Shown: positions 8,430 through 17,786 of the stretch, piece by piece
Position numbering within the stretch: the stretch's first letter is position 1
Layout of the letters: each line of letters opens with the position of its first letter
Assembly: GCF_009862785.1 (NCBI RefSeq)
Contig: NZ_WWHU01000001.1
Coordinates: 62,001-126,000, forward strand
From: Gordonia sp. SID5947
GTDB lineage: Bacteria > Actinomycetota > Actinomycetes > Mycobacteriales > Mycobacteriaceae
Direction of reading: 5' to 3'
Length of the DNA: 64,000 bases
Position numbers and translations under genes: made by a program
Notes under the pieces: generated by a model
What the model saw: only the letters and a program-made list of their open reading frames with translations
Database searches by the model: none
What the model was told of the DNA's origin: nothing

Positions 8430-9635
8430 TTAACCGCCGGGTGATGTTGCCCATCGCCCTGTTTCGGCGGTGTCGTCGCTGGTCCGGATGCCTCCGGCGG
8501 TGCGGACGGTGATGTCGATCGGGGAGGCCGCAGTGTGCTGCGCCTCACCCTGGAGGGCGTCCAATTCGGCCAGTTTGCGAGCTGTGACGCCTACGCGAGC
8601 ATCGACGGCACCGACCGTCGAGTTGAAGGAATCGACGGCTCGGCGCAGCGACCCGCCGAGCTTGTCGAGGTGACCGAGCACGCCGCCGAGGCGGTGGTGG
8701 AGTTCTGTCCCGAGTTGGTGGATGACGGCGGCATCGCGCGCCATCGCGTCGTGCCGCCAGCCGAGCGCGACCGTGCGCAGCAGCGCGACGAGCGTCGCCG
8801 GCGTTGTCAGTACCACGTTCTTGCTGAACCCGAATTCGATCAGATCACCGTCGGCCCGCACCGCGGCCTCGAGGACCGGATCGCTCGGTACGAACAGCAC
8901 CACCATCTCCGGCGTGTTGTCGAAGGCCGACCAGTACGCCTTCGACGACAGCTGTGTGATGTGGGCGCGGACGGCGCGCGCATGATCGCCGAGAAGCCGG
9001 TCGGCGACGGCCGGATCGGGTTCCTCGACGGCGGCCAGATACGACTGCAGTGGCACCTTGGCGTCCACCACGATGTTCCGCTCACCCGCGAGATGGACGA
9101 CCATGTCGGGCCGGACCGCTCCCGATGATCCCTCCGCGGACACCTGGGTCGAGAAGTCGCAATGTCGGGCCATGCCGGCCAGCTCGACGACACGTTCGAG
9201 CTGTAGCTCGCCCCAGCGGCCGCGGACCTGCGGCGTGTGGAGTGCGTTCGCGAGTTGTCGGGTCTGGTCGGTCAGTTGTGCCGAGACGGCGTGCATGCCG
9301 CGCACCTGTTCGGTGAGCCCCGAGTACGCACTGATGCGGTGGTGTTCGGTTCGGCGCAACTCCTCGGAGAGCTGGCCGAGCACAGCCCGGAGCGGGTCGA
9401 CGATGTGTGAGACCTGCGACCCGATGGCCGAGGATTGGCGCCGCGCCGCATCCTCACTCGCGGACGAGAGCGAACGGGCCGCGAGATCGTGTGCGGAGCG
9501 GACGGACTGGAGCTCGGCACGGGTCGCGGCGAGGGCAGCGGCCGAGCGGGACGCGTGCGCGAGCCACCCGAGCAGTCCGCCGAGGGCCAGGCCGGCGATC
9601 AAGGCGACGATCACTGAGGCATTCATGACCGTCAT
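8430..9635 (-). CDS. rmuC: DNA recombination protein RmuC
   Basis: 401 residues. An N-terminal membrane anchor (about 4-25) is followed by a long coiled coil to about residue 130. The RmuC nuclease-like core has the signature R-G-R-W-G-E-L-Q-L-E-R near 140, the D-A-K-V-P-L strand near 190, and F-V-P-S-D near 245. RmuC limits inversions and rearrangements at inverted repeats in E. coli. ATG 9635 and ATG 9626 are both possible starts. The gene follows ogt on the same strand after 57 bases, so it may belong to the alkA-ogt DNA-repair transcript. Confidence 0.93.
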   Translation of the reverse strand: MTVMNASVIVALIAGLALGGLLGWLAHASRSAAALAATRAELQSVRSAHDLAARSLSSASEDAARRQSSAIGSQVSHIVDPLRAVLGQLSEELRRTEHHRISAYSGLTEQVRGMHAVSAQLTDQTRQLANALHTPQVRGRWGELQLERVVELAGMARHCDFSTQVSAEGSSGAVRPDMVVHLAGERNIVVDAKVPLQSYLAAVEEPDPAVADRLLGDHARAVRAHITQLSSKAYWSAFDNTPEMVVLFVPSDPVLEAAVRADGDLIEFGFSKNVVLTTPATLVALLRTVALGWRHDAMARDAAVIHQLGTELHHRLGGVLGHLDKLGGSLRRAVDSFNSTVGAVDARVGVTARKLAELDALQGEAQHTAASPIDITVRTAGGIRTSDDTAETGRWATSPGG

Positions 9636-9692
9636 GGTGCTCGACGGGTCCGACAGTGGGACGGGACCTCGATCTCCGGTCTGGCCGCGCGG

Positions 9693-10231
9693 TCACTCGT
9701 CCGCGAGCACCTCACGATCGAGCAACGAACGCTTCACGTCGAGTCCGTAGCGGAATCCGCCGAGTGAGCCATCGGTGCGCAACACCCGGTGGCAGGGACG
9801 AACAGCGCAGCGGCGTTGCGTGAGCACGCCGCCGCGGCTCCGCGGATCGCCGTGGGCTTGCCGGAGAGCCCGGCGAACTCGGAGTAGGTCACCGGGGCGC
9901 CGGGCGCCACGGTCCGCAGCACCGACCACGCGTGTTCGAGGAACGGGCCCGAATGCTGGACGACCTCGACGTTGTCGAGGGCATCGAACGCCCCCGAGTA
10001 GTAGGAGTCGACGCGCTCACGGAGTCCGTCGAGTCCGTCGCGCCGCAACTGCTCGGGCCGGATGGACCGGTGTACGAGCGCGGTCAGGTAGTCCGGATCG
10101 TCGGTCCAACCCGAGGCAAGGACCCGGTCGGCGTCATCGGCGACGACGGTGAACGCGCCGTCGGGCGTGGGGATCGACGTCCAGCGGGCGACGCTGGTGG
10201 TCGTCGCGGGGGTCGAGATCGTGGATGTCAT
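9693..10231 (-). pseudogene. ogt: methylated-DNA-[protein]-cysteine methyltransferase, frameshifted
   Basis: It repairs O6-alkylguanine by transfer to its own cysteine. The reading frame from ATG 10231 runs through the N-terminal domain and the Y-S-E-F-A and R-N-A-A-A-L-F-V-P segments, then leaves frame at the G-run 9795-9797 (CCC on the coding strand). The active-site P-C-H-R-V-L and the final helices are in the next frame and end at 9693. One extra C gives a continuous 179-residue protein, normal for the family. The break falls at the active-site cysteine codon, so as written the protein is dead. A sequence error is more likely than decay, because three other genes here show the same defect. 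The start overlaps the alkA stop by ATGA. Confidence 0.88.
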
Positions 10232-11898
10232 CGTGCTCCTTCTGCAGGCTCGTCGAGTCGCTGCCGACGAGTCGATTGGGTCGATCGCGTCTGCGCCGCT
10301 CGGGCAGTTCGCGATCGCGAGGTCGGGGCCCGCGTGGAATGGTGCGTCGACGTCTGCTCGCTCGTGATCGTTCGGGTCAGTATCGGCTCGGTCACCGACA
10401 GTCGGTGGCGCCAGAGATGCATCGAGGCATACGAGCGCCACGGAGCCCACGCGGGAGCGCCGTCGGCGAGATCGATGCCCACCTCGGTGGCGGCCCGCGC
10501 GACCACGAGGTCGCGGTCGAGCAGGATGTCGGGCTCACCGGTGACCCGCATCGCCACATAGTCGGCGGTCCAGGCCCCGATTCCCGGGAACTCGAGCAAC
10601 GCGGACCTCAGGTCGGCGGCCGTGCGGCCGGGGTGCAGCTCCAGATGGCCCCCGGCCAGGGCCTCGGCGACGGCGAGAACGGCGTCGATCCGACGCCTCG
10701 GTCCGGTCAACACCCGGTGTCCGTGTTCGGCGATGGTGGCCGCGTCGGGAAAGAGGGTCCAGGCCGGCGCCGGAGCGCCTTCTGTCTCCGCATTCAGGTG
10801 CCACGGCACCGGCTCTCCGAGAGTCTCCACCAGGCGCGCAGTGTGATGGCGGGCCGCCTTCACGCTGATCTGCTGCCCGATCATGGTCCGGATCAGGGTC
10901 TCGGTCGAGTCCACTGATCCCGGGACACGCAGACCGGGCGCGGCGTCGACGAGTGGGGCCAACGACGGGTCGTCGCGCAGAGCGATGTCGATGCTGACCG
11001 GGTCGGCGTCGAGATCGAGCAGTCGTCGGAGTCGGTTGACCGCCACACCGAGGTCGCGCATGTCGAGGTGGGTGATGGTCGCGGTCATGTGCGTGGCCGC
11101 CGGTTCGACGGCGGCCAGGGCGGGACCGTGCGGGAGTCTCATCGTGCGTCGATAGCGCCAGGAGTCGCTGTCGGTGTCGTCCACCAGTTCGCCGCCCGGG
11201 ACTGCGTGTGCCAGCAGGAACCAGTGCAGCCAGCGGGTGTCCAGGGGCATCCGGTGCGCGAGGCGCAGCGTCACCTCCCCGACGGCACCCTGCCCGGCCA
11301 CACCCGCCGGCGACGGCAACTTCCGCAGCCGCGTGGGGGTCAGGCCGAAGACCTCGCGAATGGTGTCGTTGAACTGGCGGATGCTGGTGAAACCGGCAGC
11401 GAACGCGATGTCGGCCATCGGCATCGGCGTGCACTGGATCAGCACACGCGCCGTCGCGGCGCGGTGGGCGCGCGCCAACGCGAGCGGTCCGGCCCCGAGT
11501 TCGGTGGTCAACACCCGGTTCACATGGCGTGGCGTGTAGCCGAGCCGGGTGGCCAGTCCATCGACACCCTCCCGTTCCACCACGCCGTCGGCGATCAGTC
11601 GCATGGCGCGTGACGACAGGTCCGCTCCCGCGTTCCAGCGCGGCGAACCGGGCACCGCGTCGGGAGCACAACGACGGCACGCCCGGAACCCCTCGTGCTG
11701 GGCGGCGGCCGCGGTCAGCACGAAATGCACGTTCTCCGCGCGGGGTGTCAGCGCGGGACACGACGGCCGGCAATAGATCCCGGTGGTGTGGACGGCGACG
11801 AAGAACTGGCCGTCGAACCGGGCATCCCGCGACGAGACCGCGCGGTAGCACCGATCGAAGTCGAGAGGCCGGGGGAGGTGGATCGTCGTGGTCACCAC
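10228..11898 (-). CDS. alkA: Ada-like / AraC / AlkA fusion DNA-3-methyladenine glycosylase
   Basis: 556 residues. The Ada-type zinc domain (about 1-80) has four Cys: Y-C-R-P-S-C and C-R-R-C; the first is the methylphosphotriester acceptor in Ada. An AraC-type HTH pair (about 90-170) follows, then the AlkA N-domain (about 180-295) and the HhH-GPD domain. The hairpin is E-F-P-G-I-G-A-W-T-A-D, and the catalytic Asp is in P-D-I-L-L-D-R-D. So it is both a methylation-sensing activator and a base-excision enzyme, as in mycobacterial Rv1317c. After H-L-W-R there is an unusual 55-residue Ser/Thr/Arg-rich tail. GTG 11898 or 11895 can be the start. ogt follows with an ATGA overlap. Confidence 0.92.
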   Translation of the reverse strand: MVTTTIHLPRPLDFDRCYRAVSSRDARFDGQFFVAVHTTGIYCRPSCPALTPRAENVHFVLTAAAAQHEGFRACRRCAPDAVPGSPRWNAGADLSSRAMRLIADGVVEREGVDGLATRLGYTPRHVNRVLTTELGAGPLALARAHRAATARVLIQCTPMPMADIAFAAGFTSIRQFNDTIREVFGLTPTRLRKLPSPAGVAGQGAVGEVTLRLAHRMPLDTRWLHWFLLAHAVPGGELVDDTDSDSWRYRRTMRLPHGPALAAVEPAATHMTATITHLDMRDLGVAVNRLRRLLDLDADPVSIDIALRDDPSLAPLVDAAPGLRVPGSVDSTETLIRTMIGQQISVKAARHHTARLVETLGEPVPWHLNAETEGAPAPAWTLFPDAATIAEHGHRVLTGPRRRIDAVLAVAEALAGGHLELHPGRTAADLRSALLEFPGIGAWTADYVAMRVTGEPDILLDRDLVVARAATEVGIDLADGAPAWAPWRSYASMHLWRHRLSVTEPILTRTITSEQTSTHHSTRAPTSRSRTARAAQTRSTQSTRRQRLDEPAEGAR

Positions 11899-12013
11899 AC
11901 CACTCTGACACCGTTCTCCGACCGAATCTGGCGGGAATCGGACATGGCCGTCCGGCCCATATCGAATTGAGGGAATTGGTGACGTAGATAACAATTCCTG
12001 GCACGATGAGCCC

Positions 12014-12331
12014 ATGAACACACCGTTCACGGGTGCCCGACACCGAGGTCGGCACGAACTCCCGTTGTCGGAATTCCCGGCATGGGGACTCGAGATCATG
12101 ATGGGCCTGTACGGACCCGAGACCGTGCAGCACGCAGCGCAGCAGGACCCGCCGAGCCCGGGCGTCTCACCGCGGCCGGCCGACGACCTCGCCGAGTTAG
12201 CGCCGGAAGAGACCGCGCCGACATCGCCCTGTGTGCAGCAGCCGCTGTCGCCGCTCGTCCTGCAGCTCGAGGCGGTCAACGAACTCGTTCGCTACGTCGA
12301 ACGCCGCATCAAGCGCCACCACCCGAGCTGA
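12014..12331 (+). CDS. small hypothetical protein, divergent from alkA
   Basis: 105 residues, not recognised. It begins MNTPFTGARHRGRHELPLSE. The middle is Pro/Glu/Ala-rich and probably disordered, and the C-terminus is a charged helix (LEAVNELVRYVERRIKRHH). There is no clear ribosome binding site. A TAGATAACAAT stretch about 35 bases upstream could be a -10 region. Codon use is consistent with a real gene, but no known domain supports it. Confidence 0.5.
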   Translation: MNTPFTGARHRGRHELPLSEFPAWGLEIMMGLYGPETVQHAAQQDPPSPGVSPRPADDLAELAPEETAPTSPCVQQPLSPLVLQLEAVNELVRYVERRIKRHHPS

Positions 12332-12411
12332 CCTGCCGGGTGTGACGCGCGTATCGGCCGACACACCCGCGGATCGACGCGGACTCGCGCCCTTTGTGTG
12401 ACGATCTCTGC

Positions 12412-13647
12412 GTGACAGAGAAATCGGGCGTGCCCGACAGCTCGGCCAGTCCCACCGCCGCCGCCGGGCGTCGGTATCCGACCCGGGCGGGGGTCGTTCT
12501 CGCGGGGCTGAGAGCCAGTTCGATCGTCGCTCTGCAACTCGTCCTGGTGGTCGCGGCGCTGTGGATCGTGTTCTGGCTGCTCGGCAAGTTCTGGGTCGTC
12601 CTCCTGCCGATCCTGTTCGCCATCATCGTCTGCACGGTGTTGTGGCCTCCGGTTCGCTGGATGCGCAAGCGTGGCGTTCCGCCCGCGGCGGCGTCGTTGG
12701 TGATGATGCTGCTCGGCGTCGGGGTGCTGGCCGGGGTGATCAGTCTGATCGTGCCGTCCATCGTGCGGCAGGCCCCCGAGCTCGCATCGCGGGCGACCGA
12801 CGGCGTGCACAAACTCCAGGACTGGATTCAGGGCCCGCCGCTGAACGTCAAGGACGAGCAGCTCGACAACATCGTCAACACGGTCACCGACAAGCTGCAG
12901 TCGAGCGCCTCGAGTATCGCGGCCGGTGTGTTCAGCGGTGTCGGTACCGCTACGTCGATACTCGTCACGCTGTTCACCGCCCTCATCCTGGTCTTCTTCT
13001 TCCTCAAGGACGGACCGAAGTTCGTCCCGTGGCTCGACCGTACGGTCGGTCAGCCGTCGGGGGCCCACATCGGCGAAGTGCTCACCCGCATGTGGAACAG
13101 CCTTGGCGGCTTCATCCGGACCCAGGCGATCGTGAGCTTCGTCGACGCGACGCTGATCGGTGCCGGCCTGTTCATCCTCCAGGTGCCGTTGGCGGGCGTA
13201 CTGGTGGTGATCACCTTCCTCGGCGGGTTCATCCCGATCGTCGGTGCGTTCGTCGCGGGCGCTCTCGCGGTCCTGATCGCCCTGGTGTCGAACGGCCTGA
13301 CCACCGCGCTGATCGTGCTCGGGATCATCCTCGCCGTCCAGCAGCTCGAGGGGAATGTGTTGCAGCCGTGGCTGCAATCGAAGTCGATGGACCTGCACGC
13401 GGTGATCGTGCTGCTCGCGGTGACCCTGGGCGGCACCCTCTTCGGCATCACCGGCGCGTTCCTCGCGGTGCCCGCCGCCGCGGCCATCTCGGTGGTCCTG
13501 CGCTACCTGAACGAGCAGATCGCACTGCGCGCCGGGGAGACGCTGCCGCCCGAGGGCACTCCGGTGACCTCACACCGGGGTGTCCCCGACGACGAGCCGC
13601 CGCCCGACGCCCCGGCCGACGATCCCGGCACCGCCACGAGCACCTGA
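12412..13647 (+). CDS. AI-2E family transporter (PerM/TqsA-like)
   Basis: 411 residues with about eight membrane segments, starting near residue 40. Two-helix units flank a soluble amphipathic section (about 120-190). The family hallmarks are the F-F-L-K-D-G-P segment near 205 and the P-I-V-G-A-F loop near 285 with the following helices. Members export small molecules or ions; the substrate here is unknown. The C-terminal 40 residues are acidic and Pro-rich. GTG 12412 is preferred; a TTG at 12394 is in frame. Confidence 0.9.
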   Translation: MTEKSGVPDSSASPTAAAGRRYPTRAGVVLAGLRASSIVALQLVLVVAALWIVFWLLGKFWVVLLPILFAIIVCTVLWPPVRWMRKRGVPPAAASLVMMLLGVGVLAGVISLIVPSIVRQAPELASRATDGVHKLQDWIQGPPLNVKDEQLDNIVNTVTDKLQSSASSIAAGVFSGVGTATSILVTLFTALILVFFFLKDGPKFVPWLDRTVGQPSGAHIGEVLTRMWNSLGGFIRTQAIVSFVDATLIGAGLFILQVPLAGVLVVITFLGGFIPIVGAFVAGALAVLIALVSNGLTTALIVLGIILAVQQLEGNVLQPWLQSKSMDLHAVIVLLAVTLGGTLFGITGAFLAVPAAAAISVVLRYLNEQIALRAGETLPPEGTPVTSHRGVPDDEPPPDAPADDPGTATST

Positions 13648-13661
13648 CCCTGCCCCCGACC

Positions 13662-13741
13662 CCGCCGACAGCAACCCCTTTTCCGCCGACAGCAACCCCT
13701 TTTCCGCCGACGGCAACCGTATTTTCGCCGACAGCACCGAC
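13662..13741 (+). repeat. 21-bp tandem repeat between the transporter and ychF
   Basis: Two perfect copies (13662-13682 and 13683-13703) of CCGCCGACAGCAACCCC plus TTTT, then a diverged copy (13704-13725) and a half copy to 13741. It lies between a stop and a promoter and is not convincingly coding, although one frame gives a D-S-N-P-F-S-A heptad. It is the only tandem array of this kind I see in the window. Confidence 0.75.
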
Positions 13742-13771
13742 GTCGCCCGCCGATCGACGACCCGCGGCGGA

Positions 13772-13777
13772 TAGACT
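13772..13777 (+). promoter_or_regulatory. -10 element of ychF
   Basis: TAGACT (TANNNT) eight bases before GTG 13786, with no ribosome binding site. A leaderless or near-leaderless start is likely. Confidence 0.45.
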
Positions 13778-13785
13778 GGTCGCCC

Positions 13786-14865
13786 GTGAGTCTCACCCTC
13801 GGAATCGTCGGCCTTCCCAACGTCGGCAAGTCGACCCTGTTCAACGCGTTGACCCGCAACGACGTGCTGGCCGCGAACTATCCGTTCGCGACCATCGAGC
13901 CGAACATCGGTGTCGTCGAGCTGCCCGACAAGCGTCTCGACCGCCTCGCGGAGATCTTCAGCAGCGAACGCATCCTGCCCGCGACGGTCTCCTTCGTCGA
14001 CATCGCCGGCATCGTCAAAGGTGCGTCCGAGGGCGAGGGGATGGGCAACCAGTTCCTCGCGAACATCCGTGAGGCCGACGCCATCTGCCAGGTCGTCCGG
14101 GTTTTCGCCGACGACGACGTGGTGCACGTCGACGGCCGGGTCGACCCGCTCTCCGACATCGGGGTGATCGAAACCGAGCTGATCCTGGCCGACCTCCAGA
14201 CCATCGAGAAGGCCCTGCCGCGCCTGGAGAAGGACGCGCGCAAGAACAAGGACCTCGCCGAGACCGTCGCGGCCACCCAGAAGGCACAGGAGATCCTGAA
14301 CGAGGGCAAGACCCTGTTCTCCCAGAAGGACTCGTTCGACCTGTCGGCGGTCCGCGAACTCCACCTGATGACTGCGAAGCCGTTCCTCTACGTCTTCAAC
14401 GCCGACGAGTCGGTGCTCACCGACGACGCCCGCAAACAGGAACTGCGCGACAGCATCGCGCCTGCCGACGCCGTTTTCCTCGATGCGAAGGTGGAGAGCG
14501 AACTCCTCGAGCTCGACGACGAGGATGCGCAGGAACTCCTCGATTCGATCGGTCAGACCGAGCCCGGACTGCGGTCGCTCGCCCGCGCCGGCTTCCACAC
14601 GCTCGGCCTCCAGACCTATCTGACAGCGGGACCGAAGGAATCGCGGGCCTGGACGATTCATCGCGGCGACACCGCCCCCAAGGCGGCAGGCGTGATCCAC
14701 ACCGACTTCGAGAAGGGCTTCATCAAGGCCGAGATCGTGTCCTTCGACGACCTCGATGCCGCGGGCACGATGGCCGCGGCAAAGGCTGCGGGCAAGGTGC
14801 GCATGGAGGGCAAGGACTACATCATGGCCGACGGTGACGTGGTGGAGTTCCGCTTCAACGTGTAA
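13786..14865 (+). CDS. ychF: redox-regulated ATPase YchF
   Basis: 359 residues, full length for the Obg-like YchF/OLA1 family. The P-loop is G-L-P-N-V-G-K-S-T at residues 8-16; switch II is D-I-A-G-I-V-K-G-A; the G4 position is N-A-D-E instead of N-K-x-D, which is why the family prefers ATP. A coiled coil and a C-terminal TGS domain (F-I-K-A-E-I, D-Y-I-M-A-D-G-D) follow. It associates with ribosomes and stress responses. The GTG start fits the family N-terminus. Confidence 0.97.
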   Translation: MSLTLGIVGLPNVGKSTLFNALTRNDVLAANYPFATIEPNIGVVELPDKRLDRLAEIFSSERILPATVSFVDIAGIVKGASEGEGMGNQFLANIREADAICQVVRVFADDDVVHVDGRVDPLSDIGVIETELILADLQTIEKALPRLEKDARKNKDLAETVAATQKAQEILNEGKTLFSQKDSFDLSAVRELHLMTAKPFLYVFNADESVLTDDARKQELRDSIAPADAVFLDAKVESELLELDDEDAQELLDSIGQTEPGLRSLARAGFHTLGLQTYLTAGPKESRAWTIHRGDTAPKAAGVIHTDFEKGFIKAEIVSFDDLDAAGTMAAAKAAGKVRMEGKDYIMADGDVVEFRFNV

Positions 14866-14950
14866 CGACTCCATCGGTCGACGCTGATCGTGCGCGAGCC
14901 TTTTCACCAAACCTGCGCACGACGCGGCGTTCGTCGTTCATACTGCGCCC

Positions 14951-15925
14951 GTGATGCGAACCAAGCGTGCATACTTCGCTGTCGTCTCGGTCGTGCTCGC
15001 CACCGTGGGATTGCTGGTCGCAACTCCGGGGTCCGGTGACGCCGCGCCGTCGGGTTGGCGATACACGATGGTGGCGTTCAGCAGCGCCGCCGACCGTGAC
15101 ATGGATGTCTACGAGTCGCCCGATGGCACGCGCTTCCAGCTCGCCCGGAAATCGGCATATCGGCCGCCGGCGGGGCGGGTGCGCGACGCGAGCATCTTCC
15201 GGAACGCCGACGGGTGGTACTACATCACCTACACCACGGCAGATGGCGCCAACATCGGGTTCGCACGCAGCAGGGACCGCCTGAACTGGACTTTCCTGCA
15301 GAACTATCCGGTCCCGCTGTGCTGCGCGTTCCTGCCCGGCACGGGCGACGGTAAGGGTCTGGGTTCGTCGAGCGGGCCGGGCTCCTCGGGGTCGGCCGGG
15401 TCCAGCGACGGTCCGTCGCTGTCGCCTTTCACCACCAAAGCGTGGGCACCCGAGTGGTTTGTCGAAGGTGGCCGGGTCAACGTCATCCTGTCGATGTCGA
15501 CCGGGGGCGGCTTTGTGCCGTACCTGATGACCGCACTCGAGCCGTCACTGCGGTTGTGGAGCCCGCCTGTGCCGATCGCCGGGATCGGGGCAGACCACAT
15601 CGACACCACGGTGGTGAAGGTCGGCGCGACCTACCACGCGTTCACCAAGAACGAGACGAAGAAGGTCATCCAGCACGCGGTCGCGTCGTCGCTGGTCGGG
15701 CCCTATCGATTCGTCGCACCAGGGAATTGGGGCACGTTCGTCGAGGGCCCGGCGGTGGTCCAGCTACCGAACGGCGCCTGGCGGATGTACCTCGATGCCT
15801 ACACCCGGGGGAAGCAGCTGTACTCCGACAGCAGGGACGGGTTGCGCACCTGGTCGCCGGTCAGAGAGCTGCCCGGGATCTCCGGCATGGTGCGGCATGT
15901 CGGCGTGATGCGCGAGGCGGCGTGA
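14951..15925 (+). CDS. secreted five-bladed beta-propeller, GH43-like
   Basis: 324 residues with a signal peptide (about 1-31, ending near G-D-A-A-P). The propeller keeps the hallmarks of GH43 glycosidases: R-D-A-S-I-F with a likely catalytic Asp near residue 80, W-A-P-E-W-F near 175, and F-V-E-G-P-A-V-V near 265 with the likely acid Glu. A Gly/Ser-rich loop is inserted around 140-155. It probably cleaves arabinan- or xylan-type sugars outside the cell; in this lineage arabinogalactan is a possible target, which is an inference. ATG 14954 is an alternative start; CATACT lies six bases before GTG 14951. Confidence 0.82.
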   Translation: MMRTKRAYFAVVSVVLATVGLLVATPGSGDAAPSGWRYTMVAFSSAADRDMDVYESPDGTRFQLARKSAYRPPAGRVRDASIFRNADGWYYITYTTADGANIGFARSRDRLNWTFLQNYPVPLCCAFLPGTGDGKGLGSSSGPGSSGSAGSSDGPSLSPFTTKAWAPEWFVEGGRVNVILSMSTGGGFVPYLMTALEPSLRLWSPPVPIAGIGADHIDTTVVKVGATYHAFTKNETKKVIQHAVASSLVGPYRFVAPGNWGTFVEGPAVVQLPNGAWRMYLDAYTRGKQLYSDSRDGLRTWSPVRELPGISGMVRHVGVMREAA

Positions 15926-16803
15926 CCGCGACAGACCATCAGACCGCGTGGTCGCTCGAGGTGCTGCTCGGCCTGTTCGACGTCGAGCCCGGTGAGCGTG
16001 ATCGGTTCACCGGGGCGACCGGGATCGAGGGGGAGGAAGGTCGCGTGGTGGTGGAGGGCACCCAGGTGCTCGCGCAGGCAATCGTGGCCGTCGCCAAGCG
16101 GTTCGGTGACAAATCGGTCCGATCGGCTCAGGCGGTGTTCGCGCGGGCGGTGACGGTGGGCCCGCCCGTCGAGTTCGACGTCGACGTCGTGCATGAAGGA
16201 CGTTCGGTCGCGACCGCTGTCGTCACGGCCGCGCAGAACGGTAAGCGGTGTGCCACGGTGACCGTCCTCGCCGACGTCCCGACCGGAGACCTGATCGCTC
16301 ACCACCTCCCACGTCCCGCGGTCGCCAAGCCCGACGATGCTTTTGCGGCACGAATGCCGTTGCCCGGCCGCGAGGTTCGTCTCGTCGACGTGGAGGAGGT
16401 GAACAGCCCCGACGAGGTGGGACCGCCCGAGCTGTACGCCTGGCTCAGATATGATCCGGTGCCACAGCGTGATGACCTGGCCAAGGCGCTGCTGGCTCAC
16501 TTCACCGGCCACCTCGGCATCTCCACCACCATGCGGGCCCACGCCGGGATCGGTACCAGCCAAGCGCATCTCACGGTGTCGACCGCACCGATGACGATCG
16601 CGATCAGCTTTCACGAGCCGGTCCGATGGGACGGGTGGATTCTCTACTCGCATGAGAGCACCCAGGTGGGTGCCGGCATGTCTTATGTGCGCGGCACGGT
16701 GCACACCGAGGCGGGCGCCCTCCTCGCCTCGTTCGTCCAGGACGGACTCATCCGCCCGTTGCGTACATCGGACGCCGCAGTGGCGTCGCGGGCCAGGCTG
16801 TAA
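15922..16803 (+). CDS. acyl-CoA thioesterase (TesB-like double hotdog)
   Basis: 293 residues. Two hotdog halves can be seen: the first with Q-A-I-V-A-V-A and S-A-Q-A-V-F-A-R-A-V near 45-75, the second with A-L-L-A-H-F-T-G-H near 190 and S-H-E-S-T near 245. It probably hydrolyses fatty acyl-CoA. The GTG start overlaps the GH43-like gene by four bases, so the two are co-translated, although no shared function is evident. It ends seven bases from the convergent DUF427 gene. Confidence 0.85.
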   Translation: MTATDHQTAWSLEVLLGLFDVEPGERDRFTGATGIEGEEGRVVVEGTQVLAQAIVAVAKRFGDKSVRSAQAVFARAVTVGPPVEFDVDVVHEGRSVATAVVTAAQNGKRCATVTVLADVPTGDLIAHHLPRPAVAKPDDAFAARMPLPGREVRLVDVEEVNSPDEVGPPELYAWLRYDPVPQRDDLAKALLAHFTGHLGISTTMRAHAGIGTSQAHLTVSTAPMTIAISFHEPVRWDGWILYSHESTQVGAGMSYVRGTVHTEAGALLASFVQDGLIRPLRTSDAAVASRARL

Positions 16804-16810
16804 CCGCGCC

Positions 16811-17521
16811 CTAGCTCTCGCAGCCGCAATCCGCGACACGGGTCGCACCGGCCGGAAGCTCGGCGAGCACGTCGGCCTTGGCCGGGTCGAAGCTGAGAAG
16901 CCCTCGGATGACGGTGCTTTCCGGCAGCACGTCCTCGTAGCTCCACGCGACGTTCTCGACGACGGTGTCGCCGAAGACCACCGACCAGTACGTGGCGGTG
17001 CCCTTGTAGTTGCAGTAGGTACTGAGGTCACCGCGGCGCAGCAGATCGGTCCGCACATGCTCGGGAGCGACGTACAGTACGGGCTCCAGTGCGGTCTCGA
17101 AGACGATCACGGTGTCGGTGGTGTCGACCAGCGTCACGCCGGCGACGTCGACCCGCAGGCCCCGAGTGGTCGGACGGCAGTCGACGCGATGATAGGGATT
17201 CGGCGGATACCAGACCAGCTTGCGGCCTTCCTCGTACCAGGCGTCGACGGCATCCCACGGAACGTGGACAAATCCCGGTGCCTCGGGCTCGGGTTCGCCG
17301 GGCAGCTCGCCGACCTCATCGGCCGGAAAGGCATAGCTGAGGAACTGGCCGGGCCGGTGCACCATCACCGCCCGTTCGGTGTCGAGTACGGTCGCGCCGT
17401 CGCGAACCGCCTGGATGCGGCGCGGATGCGGCTCGACGAACACCAGATCGGGTGGGAGCGCCCCGGAGAACCATCCGGCCGGATTCCCGCTCAACGGCCC
17501 GCGTCCCGCGACCAGACTCAT
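16811..17521 (-). CDS. DUF427 domain protein, two-domain form
   Basis: 236 residues with two DUF427 barrels: V-W-Y-P-P-N-P-Y-H-R-V-D-C near 115 and T-Y-C-N-Y-K-G-T-A-T-Y-W near 185, each with the conserved aromatic and Cys/His positions. The C-terminus is C-G-C-E-S. DUF427 proteins are widespread in actinobacteria and their function is not established. GGAGGA eight bases before ATG 17521 is a strong ribosome binding site. It diverges from the ATP-grasp gene across 265 bases in which I see no other gene. Confidence 0.88.
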   Translation of the reverse strand: MSLVAGRGPLSGNPAGWFSGALPPDLVFVEPHPRRIQAVRDGATVLDTERAVMVHRPGQFLSYAFPADEVGELPGEPEPEAPGFVHVPWDAVDAWYEEGRKLVWYPPNPYHRVDCRPTTRGLRVDVAGVTLVDTTDTVIVFETALEPVLYVAPEHVRTDLLRRGDLSTYCNYKGTATYWSVVFGDTVVENVAWSYEDVLPESTVIRGLLSFDPAKADVLAELPAGATRVADCGCES

Positions 17522-17786
17522 CGAGGTCCTCCCCAGACGTCATCGAGGGCTCGGACCCGGACATCACCACGCCCCATTGCTGTTCCACCTCCAGGTCGAC
17601 AGACGACGAGTGCTCCCAGGTTAGCCGCCGCCAACCTGTGCGACCGGAAATCCCGGGTCACCGCGAGGGGTTGCTGCGCGACATCCCGTAGACGACGGCA
17701 CTGCGTGCCGGTCGTCGGACGCCTCTGTACGGTGGCCACAGGACCAGAGAGCATGAACCGCGCACGATCTGAGCGAGAGGACATGC

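Noticed and set aside
9693..11898. A natural AlkA-Ogt fusion protein
   Set aside because: An ATGA overlap with a proper Ogt start at 10231 fits two genes; the fusion frame needs an extra base for which there is no homology support.
13570..14910. Long open frame on the minus strand over ychF
   Set aside because: Antisense shadow of a strongly coding high-GC gene; no known domain.
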